From: Diplolepis rosae
Lineage: Eukaryota; Arthropoda; Insecta; Hymenoptera; Diplolepididae
Length of the DNA stretch: 64,000 nucleotides
Reading direction: 5' to 3'
Assembly: GCA_030998225.1 (NCBI GenBank)
Contig: JAPYXD010000697.1
Location: 186,001 to 250,000 of the forward strand
In this document: positions 38,745-48,400 of the stretch, piece by piece
Numbering within the stretch: position 1 is the stretch's first letter
Layout: every line of letters starts with the position of its first letter
Translations under genes and position numbers: made by a program
Notes under the pieces: generated by a model
The model's database searches: none
The model's input: only the letters and a program-made list of their open reading frames with translations
What the model was told of the DNA's origin: nothing

Positions 38745-39529
38745 GACATAAATGGTAATTTCTCACTCAGATTCACCTTATAACGAACCTTTCTGGGTAG
38801 TTCCGAAGAAACGTGGTGATTCTGGAAATATCAAATGGAGAATCGTTGTCAATTTCCGTAAACCTAATGAAAAGACCGACCATGATTTCCTGACTCCCTG
38901 GCATAGATGACATTCTCTACCACCTTGGAAAAGCAACATTTTTCTCGGCTTTTGATCTCAGTTAAGGATTTTATCCTATCCCGGTGAACGAAGACTTAAA
39001 GGAATATACTACTTTTTGACAACCGAAGTACATTTTCAATTTTATCATTTGAACGAATGACGGATATAGTGTTAAGGGGATTGATTCGCAAAGTATGTGG
39101 ACGATATTGACAACGTTGGAAGCAGTTTGACAGAACAGCATGAAAATCTAGTCACGCTTTTCAATCGACTGAGGGCAACAGGATCAAAACTGCAATCCGA
39201 TAAATTTCAGTTGAAACCACCAGAATTCAAATACCTGGGGCATATAATAAATTACAAACGAAAGAGTCAAACCTTACCCTAACAAATTGGAATCAATCAA
39301 AAAACTGCCTTTGTTCTGATCGAGTTTTGAGGTATCCAGATAATCAAGAACAATTCACGTTAACCACTGATGCCAGAAACGTAGGACTAGGAGCAGTCTA
39401 GTCTCAAACAGGACATCCTATTTCTTAAATTTCGCAAGCATTAAATGCACCCGAATTCAACTACAGTGCGACTGAGAAGGAACTTTTTGCGAAAGTATGG
39501 GTTGTGAAAATATTTATACGTCACAATTA
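38745..39529 (+). pseudogene. gypsy (Ty3-type) reverse transcriptase / RNase H fragment
   Basis: Recognisable pieces in order, in several frames: SPYNEPFWVVPKK (about 38770) and KWRIVVNFRKPNEKTD, the start of the RT palm; remains of the central part to about 39080; KYVDDID (about 39090), the catalytic Y-x-D-D motif; then HENLVTLFNRLRATG and FKYLGHII (39140-39265), the RT end; and finally TEKELFAKVWVVK (39470-39510) of RNase H. The stretch between the first palm motifs and YVDD, where intact elements have a PFGL-type motif, is shortened. There are multiple stops and frameshifts. The fragment ends where an LTR-like insert begins. The integrase part continues beyond it at about 40420. Confidence 0.88.
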
Positions 39530-40393
39530 TGTAAATACTTACCCTTAATCGAAGGTGTCTCGTTTTAAGTTAGGATTCGAACGATACTAGCTTAAGGATG
39601 GGGATAAGTCAATGAGACACACAACGATTATAAAAATAACACAAATTGAGTTTATTCAAATGAGTAAAGTTGCAATTGACAAATTGTTAATACAATTGAT
39701 ATCCGGATGTAGGCACAGGCTGGTTGGTACATTTGTTCGAAAAAAGACAGAAAAATGGAGAGAGAGAGAAAGAAGTTCGGTACCTTTATAATTTCTTAAT
39801 CTAGAATACGGGTTAATCCACACGGCGGTGAATGCGTATTGGGAGGATCCCCACAGGTGCAGCTGCGATAAAATTATAGCTCCCACAAGGTGTGAGAAAG
39901 AGACAGAGATACATTCCAAACAGGTATATCCGTAAATGCGGCGATCCTTATTTATGGCACAGTTCAAAGAACTTTAAAAAGATCTATACAATTCCACGAT
40001 GACTTTTATGACTCCCGAACTTGGATTTTAAATTGTCCCGGTCGATTTTTATTGATCTCAAACTAAGAGATTTTCGGAGTTGAATTGAAGAAACCGCACT
40101 GAACTATTGTCGCGAGACCGGTGATAATATAGAAGGAAAATTCAAGGGACGAACTACACGAAGAATCAACTGACGGCTTGCTCTTGGTGTAGGCCTCTTA
40201 TATATTTTTCTTTTCAAATTGACGGTCAGCGTTAATCGTGACGTATTCATATTTTCTTAGAAGAGAAGGGCCCCTTTGCTTTTCCCTACTTCTCCCTACT
40301 CCTGATTCCCCTTCATTGATTTTCTCATAGATTTCTACTATACCTAGGTTGTGTGTATTCAATACATTCAAATACGTCGCGGGACGTGACAAT
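39527..40393 (-). mobile_element. LTR-like insertion inside the gypsy pol relic, minus orientation
   Basis: On the minus strand it starts TGTCACGTCCCGCGACG (from 40391) and ends near tatttACA (about 39530), TG...CA ends. The piece is bracketed by a 15-base direct repeat with one mismatch, ATTATGT(A/C)AATACTT at 39527-39541 and 40394-40408. A minus-strand polyadenylation signal is present around 39650 (gtttattc on the plus strand). A similar layout occurs in the LTR-like piece at 45.7-47.1 kb. Probably a solo LTR. The long flanking repeat is unusual for one. Confidence 0.5.
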
Positions 40394-40419
40394 ATTATGT
40401 CAATACTTGTGAACTGTTA

Positions 40420-40955
40420 AGAATGTACCCCATCCAACAGACAGAAAAAAAACAACCGAAATACAAAAAAATGGAGATAAAACGAATGATGAGGGATCAT
40501 TTTATAAAGATCATCAACCTATAACTGTAAGGTTACGAAGAAAAGTATCGAAGGACATGGTCAAGATTCAGGAGGAATGATTGAAAAAGAAAAGTATATT
40601 TTCAGTTTTACGCATTTAATTGCAAGACTACAACGAAGCAACTTGGATAAATCTGTTTTATATTACTCAGGGAAAATATGGGAGGAGACGTGATTGAATT
40701 TATAAAAAAATGTGAAAGTTGGCATCATTAAGAATTAAAAGGAATCAGACCTAGAGTAGAAGCCGTAATTCCATATGATGAAATCGCCATGGACATAGTT
40801 AGACCATTAGAGGAAACACAATCAGGAAATACTTATATTTTTTTCAATTCAAGGCATTGTCATTAAATACCGTGTCTTTATCCCTTTGAGAGAAACAACA
40901 AGAGAAAGCATATTAACTAATTTACTCGATCATTATATCGATGGCCACAAGCTGC
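40420..40955 (+). pseudogene. gypsy integrase fragment
   Basis: Continues the gypsy relic after the insert. PYDEIAMDIVRPLEETQSGN at about 40776-40830 is the start of the integrase catalytic core, with the first catalytic Asp in AMDIV. A few bases later LYPFER/IPLRETT-like sequence follows, with a frame change. The zinc-binding N-terminus cannot be read clearly and the second and third catalytic residues are absent. It ends before the next, unrelated transposase relic. Confidence 0.7.
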
Positions 40956-41009
40956 TTTGTAGTAACTCGTCTGAGTATGAGCACGCATAAAATCTAAAGT
41001 AAGCAAATA

Positions 41010-42160
41010 TGTTGAGCACATTCGAATTCAAATTCAAATGACTGTCGCAACGCACAAATATTGCTGTGTTTGTTATGAGGGTCAAGATTTCACAGTAGTT
41101 CCGAAACAGGCGTGCATGCAATCCTATGTTAAAAAAAGGATTCATATTCCAGAAGGTTACGTTGTTGTCGAACACATTTGATGAAAGGCCGGTTTTTTGT
41201 ATGAATACTTAAGTCGTTTATATTCGAATTTTGCGAATGTAAAAGATTCACAGCTATCGAAATTACTTGAAGGTTTGACTTTTGAATGTGACACCACGAT
41301 GCTCGACAAAGTTGGAGACTTCTCTTTATCGGAAGAAAAAAAACATCTTTTCACAGGTTTCACATGGGAAAATATTATCGAACTGTGCGAAATGCTAACG
41401 TCAGTGTGAAACAATCAAACCCGCGATGTAACACAATCTTTCGTCGCGTTCTTTTACAAATTAAGATCAGGAAACTTCAACAAAATGATTGCTGCAATTT
41501 TGCAATTACAACGAGAGCAACTTGTTTCAGACTATGCCGCTTATTTCATGAACTCTTTTTAGAAAGATGTCTTATCCTCCCAATTTGAATTGAGAACTAT
41601 TTCTAGACGTTAGTTGATTGATTCTCACACTACTGATGTCTCTAAAATTTTGTTTAATTCTACTGACGAGCTAATGTTAATTTGTGATCGTACATATGTC
41701 CGTTATCAGGAAAAGCAGTCTGGAGTCACAAGGATTTACTGTACTGATGCCAGCGTTAAAGGGCAAGTGAAATCAGCTGACATCTAAAGAAGCAAACCAG
41801 TCTCGTTTCGTGACAAAAATTCGCTGATCAGTGGAATTCAAATAAAAATATCGATTGCTGGATCATATAATTGTCAACAAACTACTTCCAAATGTTGGGT
41901 TCTACTTTAGAATTGCATACTCTCACAAGTAGTTTTGTAACTGGCGAAAATGATGAACGATAATATGTTCATCAATTTACAATTTGTGAAAGAGCAGGCA
42001 AATATTTTAAAGATGGTCGAAGAACAGTTTGCTGCTGTTCGCTAGATATTTGTCGAAAATCGTAAAACCTGCTGATATTCTCAGTCAATTGTTTACACAA
42101 AACAATATGAATTCCGTGATAGAGGAAGACAATGACGAAGATTAGGTGTATTTCATATTA
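41010..42160 (+). pseudogene. Harbinger-type DDE_Tnp_4 transposase-like relic
   Basis: Read across several frames and stops. A Cys-containing head CCVCYEGQDFTVVPKQA (about 41060) leads to a K-R-I-H-I-P-E-G motif. A helical part follows with LSEEKKHLFTGFTWENIIEL (about 41325-41390), then FVAFFYKLRSGNFNKMIAAI (about 41430-41500) and a KDVLSSQF segment. Then comes DELMLICDRTYVRYQ (about 41665-41710), whose Asp in I-C-D matches the first catalytic position of the DDE_Tnp_4 superfamily. The remaining acidic residues are not identifiable. The whole is interrupted by at least four stops and several frame changes. The family call rests on motif order, not a search. Confidence 0.6.
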
Positions 42161-42417
42161 GAGTAAGGTGCATTGTTCAAATGATGTTTCTTCCATCACC
42201 TCCCCCCCGTTGAATAGTGAGGAATGTTTTTCCATGGCAAACAAGAATTCAAAATTCATCGTGTATTACAGTATTTAGCATCACCAATTTCAGTGTGAAA
42301 AAAGTTTATGTTCTTCTATAAGTGAATAACAGTTTCGAAAGATATGCAAAAAATGAGTAATTGCAGTCTTGGAAATGAATAAATTACTCTGTTTTAAATG
42401 TAATTTTTAATTATTTC

Positions 42418-45400
42418 TTAAGCCCAAACGATACTCTCAATCCAATCGAGATATGAACTAACCCTCGTGTACACTGCAGGTGAATTTTTGAAAGCACAAA
42501 ACTTTCCGAAACTTGTGACACCCACAATACTATACATACAGTATGGATCGTCAAGAACTCTCTGTAGTGGTCCGCCGCTATCACCCTGTTGAAAACATAC
42601 AAAAAGCGATGGTTAATAAACATATAATTTTTCATTTATGTAAACAATCGGCGTAAATTTTTACTTAGTGTATATTAAGTTGTACCAGCAATAATTACAG
42701 AGATGGTAAAATAAAAGGCTGTGGGGACTCTGTCAGTTCTTCTATACAGGCGGGAAATGGAGGGGTGGGGGGTCACAAAAATATCACGTGCAACAACTTA
42801 CTTTACTGGAAAGGTACTTTACAAAACAGTAACTCATGGAAAAATTAGCAATCACTAGGTATTCGATCTTATAGCGGCGGAGGGCTTAATGGTTTAAGTG
42901 GGTAAAGACACTGGCCTGTTGAGACCTCTGGGGGATCGCCAGAAGAAGTTCACCTAATAAGACTAGAACCGTGGTTAACCCAGGGTCTTCAAGTATGCTT
43001 AGCTAAGAGGTCTGTACGTACAGGGCCTGAAGTAAAAAGTGGCCCCTAGAATAAAAAGTGTCAAAGTCCGTGTGGAATGCCGCATACAGTGACTCCAATA
43101 TACTAGGCGTCTTCCCGCAGAGACTTAGCCTCACCACTACATATGGGACTCTATAGTGGTGCATATTTATCTCCCTAGATACTCGTGGGACCATAATGTT
43201 TTCTTCATTCAAATTAACTTGCACCATAAGATAGGCGCCTCGGATGTTCTGACCAAGTGCATGACGAGGCTGTACACATGCATATCCTTGATACAAAAAC
43301 CTTGGGTGTTTAAAGGGGGTATAAGGGGTCTGAGACGTAGTGGGGAATTATGGAGACCCCCAGACGAACCAGCATGTAAGGCGGGCGTCGAATTAAAGGA
43401 CTTGACGTCTTCTCATTATTGCTATACATATATTTCCAAATACATAACTATAGGATTTTATAATAGTTGTCCACAAAACAAAAAAGAGTCCAGATAAGGA
43501 CCTTTATATTTAGGTACAAATGATGTGGATTTTTAAACTAAATTCAAGAAGGCTAGACAAAAGTTTAAGTGTTTATCTATTTTAGTTATCATATAAATTC
43601 AGTATAGCTACAAACATCGCTAAAAATTACTTTCCAAGATATTCAAATATGCACAGCACTGATCAGTAAACGTCTTGCACGGCCTCCAAACTAAAGCTAT
43701 ACAACTAAAGAAGTTGCGTCTAATTAGGACTTTACAATCTCCAATGCATCGCAAATTTTGACCCGATAAAGACCTGTACAAGCATGTGCAATACATTTAA
43801 ATTGTAAAGCTATTGCGTTACAGCAATTGATCACCCTCCAATTTACACACAGAACTATCTCATCCATTGTAAAGAATTTGACGAATTCCCAGTACGGTAT
43901 CTCATTTTGTATGGTAACGGAATTAAAAGTGCTAAATTTCTGATAAACTACAATTGAAATCTTTGGTGCCGCATGAATTCAAGATCTATTTCACTTGAGA
44001 ATGGGAAACAGTAACATATCACGATTTGTTGAAACGTTGTAGAATTTATGCTTTTTTGTCATCACCTCATGTGCGTATCTCCAGGTAATGCATTATCAAG
44101 AATCGCTTTCCAAGATACTTATCCACCACTGATTACTGATACTTTGATACCGCGTTTCAAATGTTGCTATACATTGATTTTCAAATGTATAACTAGAAGA
44201 TTTGATGTTTATCCCGCTGAACATCATAAAAACTGGTTTTATTTCATTTAGACCTGATAATACGCAATGCGTTGTGGATTTGTTCCAGATAAGGACACTT
44301 ATTGTACCTTATCCTACCCAAAAAATGTTGTGAATTTCGAATCCTAATTCAAAAAGGCTAGATAACAGTTTCGTTTCATTAACTTTTTTATTGTTTAAGT
44401 GTTTATGTATTTTTTCCAAGATATTCAAGTATGCACAGCACTGATCAGTTAACGTCTTATACGGCCTTTAAACTGTAGCTTTAAACTTTCGATGTGTTTA
44501 GTTCGGTGCTTGTACGCCGAATTACTTTCTATTACCTTATCTGCACTTTCTATTACTGCACGTAAGTCTTTCATAATTCTATTCGGTATTTACCATATTA
44601 CATGGAAGAATATGTTTATCTACGGAGCACTATACCTTCAGTCAACACTACTTAGCAGTGGTGCGAGACAGTTAGCTACACTGCTAATAACAATCAAATC
44701 TGTCCTGCATTTAAAAGCAATCTCGACTATTGCTTTACTCAACACTCATTGTGGTGCAGGACCAAGTCGATTACCTTTCATAAAGGGTTTTGCCCTCACT
44801 AACAAAATTAAGCCCTAAATAAGTCTTGCATTATTTACATTCTCTTGGTGCTTCGGCTTTCATCCAAAACCAAATATAACAAAATACGCAACCGCCAGCA
44901 TTTAATTTCCGTTTATTATTATCAGGCTTATATTATTGATGATTCGGCGATACCTAGATCGCGTCAAGTAATCGTTGACTTTCATTCTCGAGCTAGAATT
45001 AATTTCTTGTAAAGTTATAAAGTTATTAGACACTAAAATATATTCAAAGTACTTAAGAAAAATAAGGATAACGATTTTCGGTAAATTATGGAAGAGTTCC
45101 AGTCGTATAGGTGTCATTTTCTTCGTTTTTTTGATGCTAAAGAAATGTAAAAAAAATTTATAGTTCAGACTATCACTGTTCAAAACATACATGGCAGAGA
45201 AGATGTCTCTTTCTATAGAGCTGACAGTTTGACGGGTTGTACGCATTTGAAGCGAATCATTGTACTGTAATGATTCTCTTCAAGTTTCTTATGCTTATCT
45301 TATGCTTCAAGTTTTTTATGTATCTTATATATTTTGTCTAAAAAATGGAATTCTTGAAATTTAATCGTATTTTTTGGAATTGCAACAAAAAATATATGTT

Positions 45401-48400
45401 TTTTCATAAACCGTGTGATACAAAACTTGTAGATCTTTTCGGAACGAACAACTTTGTATTTTTACGTTTTTTTCATATTTCACATATTATTGTTAAAAAA
45501 TTGAATTTTCGATTTTCAATATTTTTTTTTTAAATTACAAAGAAAAATATGCATCTTATGAAAAAATGTTACAATTCAAATTTGTAGGTCTTTATGTTGT
45601 AATGCTATACTTTATTTTCATGCACAGCACCCCTTCGGCACCAAGCTTCCACCAGTAATTTTCAGGGCTTCAAAACAAATGGTTTCTCACGAAATGTCGC
45701 AAAACAATTTTTGTTGGGCGCCAGACCGACACGGTCACCTCAGTTCGATAGAATTAAAAGAAACAAAAAAGGGGGGGGTGTCCTGGTAAAAACTCGATGT
45801 ACCGGCAAACTCGGCTAGCTCAGCTCGAAGTCGGTAGAGTGGGGGGAGTGTTTGGATCGGAATGGGCTCAATACACAAATGAACTGACTTAGCCAGGTCA
45901 AATTAAGATAACACAAGTTTATTCAAAATTAACAATCCGGTTTACCCATTTGGTAGCAACAAATTATAGTTATGAAAAAAAAAAGGAAAAGGAATCCGCC
46001 CTGACACGTGCCAAATTAATTATCTAAAAGCCAACTCAACAAACGGGGCCACGTGTCGGTAGGGTTCCTGGAAAGGATAAAATAATGCGGCCTCATCTTA
46101 TAGAAAGGCAACAATGCCAAAACAGCAGACTGAGGGCGATGGCCTCGTGGTCTCTGGGTCGAAATCGTCCTTATAAGTTATAACAGGAGGAAACACTTCA
46201 AAATGTACACTAGACTGGAGATGCGATGCGTTGCGGCGAAGGAGCTGGTTCCCTCAAAGGCTGCGGACGAAATAGGACGATGCTGTCGCTTGCCGGTCGA
46301 TCGTGCCTTCCTGTCGCTTCCCCTAGCGCTGGTCCGGCGCGCTGATTGGCTGGCGGCCCACTTCAGCTATGATCTAGTGCAGAGGTATCGCAGGAGCGAT
46401 AAATTTCAAGACTTAATTCGTCAGCAGATGTTGCTCCAGCTTCTTTCCCGTCCGTTGACATCCATTTCATAATCAAAATTTTGGGGGGACTCCCTTGCTC
46501 ATCCGTTATACGAGGAGTCTTGCTGGGATCCAATAAAAGGTGGCATGTCACGGGCCTAGGCTAAAGGGGCCTCGCTAGTGAATTGGAGGTCGAGACTGGA
46601 GTTGCCTATGACTCGGTCTTCGAGGTTTCTTGCCAGGTGGAGGAGTCATCCAGGATTCTTGAGGCAGGAAACGCAGCACAAGTCCTAGGGGCGTCCTCGA
46701 AGGGTGCCCAGTTCATGGACTGACGAAGGTGATGATTTGAAAATAGGCGGCAAAACTTGAAGGTGCCAGGTTCGGCAATATGCAGCGAAATTGTTGTCTT
46801 TTCGGGCTAGACGACAGCGTAAGTCCTGAGTACGTCCTTCCAGTCCTGAGTTCCCTGGACGTCCCACGATGCTCTCGGCGGTTTTACATGAATAAAACAA
46901 TTAAACAAACTCAGTATTCAAGTCCTTAATATTAAATTCTAAATATAGCCCCTGGTCCTAGAGTACCGTGCAGCCTTTGAGAAACTCTTTAGTTCGGTAA
47001 AATCATTCAAAATTAAACATTTCGAAATTAAGCACTAACAAATCGTATATTTTATTCATAATTGTGAGTTGCAAAAATATGCAACGTCACAATGTTGAAA
47101 ATAATATTGTATCATAACGTTTATTTGTATCTCGTATAATTTAACTGGAAAATGGAATTTTGATATTGACTTTTATCAACTTTTAATATGCTTTAACATT
47201 TCTAATTTTGATTAAATCAAAAAATGTTATCAGGATAATTTATAGAGATTTATGAGCACTATCAAAAAAACAGTATTGAAATTTTAGATTTTTTCAGAAA
47301 GTTATTTTCAAAAACACAGAAGTAGTGCTCAATCCCTCAATTTTGATTGGATGTGGCTGGTTAATGAACTTGTCCTTACTTTTTCGGATCCGATAAAGTG
47401 TGCCAAAGCTCAATTCAATCTGATAATTCTATAGAGAGTTATGCCGCACACGACCTACTACAGACGGACAGACAGACACTTTTGTAAAAACCGTTTTTTC
47501 TGACTCAGGGGGTCTCAAAACGTAAAGATTTGATGAAAATTTCGAAAGTCATTTTTCACATAAAATCAATACCTTCTCATCCATGATGAGAATGTAAAAA
47601 AAACTTGTTGTATATAACTGAAAAAATCATGATAATATGCAAACGTTTTAAAAGTTATCTATTTAAATATGGTACACGGTGAAAAGTAAACTTCGATGGT
47701 CAATGTCGGAACATTGCTGACACATGTCTAGATGAAAACTAAAAACAATCCATCAATTTACAATATTTGAACATCGATTATCAATGTCCCGCGCAATGCG
47801 ACGCCATGTTCTGGACATTTAGCGTCTGAGCATTGTCCAGCAATATCCGGAGATCAGCTTGCGATATCTAATACATCCTTTCCCCTATCCTCGGAATATG
47901 TAGAATTCAACCATAGGAAGGTATGAGATCAACCACGCGCTAACGTTGGCCCAGTATTAACTAAAATTTCTTCGAAACTGACAAGGAACAATAGGTAGGT
48001 GCCCCCCTCCGATTTTATTCAGTCTCACATATGTTGTAGTACTCGAAAAACTAACTAACATTAATTTACGTAATAAAGTTATAAAATGTCAATCATTTAT
48101 ATAACAAAATTATAAACTATGCAAATAATAATAAATGTACTAATTAAGAAATTGAGGAATTTTTTTTTAAACAAATTCGTACAAACTATTAGTTAGAATG
48201 TGTGACATAATATTAGAATTTCTCTGCAGTTCGATAAATGGAAATTTTTATATTCTTATATATCATTTAACAGATTTATCTACATGTATAGAAAATTTGA
48301 TATTTTATTTGCCTTTTCTGATGATACTGAGTAATTTACTAATGTTTAAAAGTTTTTGTAGCAGATACGGTATTTCCAGTCCAAGTAGTTTCAATTGTAG

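Noticed and set aside
42880..42960. tRNA gene suggested by a D-arm-like phrase
   Set aside because: No anticodon or T-arm could be completed; a SINE or LINE head is more likely.
46203..46472. 89-codon plus-strand frame as a gene
   Set aside because: Lies within the minus-strand LTR, shows no domain, and is explained by the local GC-rich composition.
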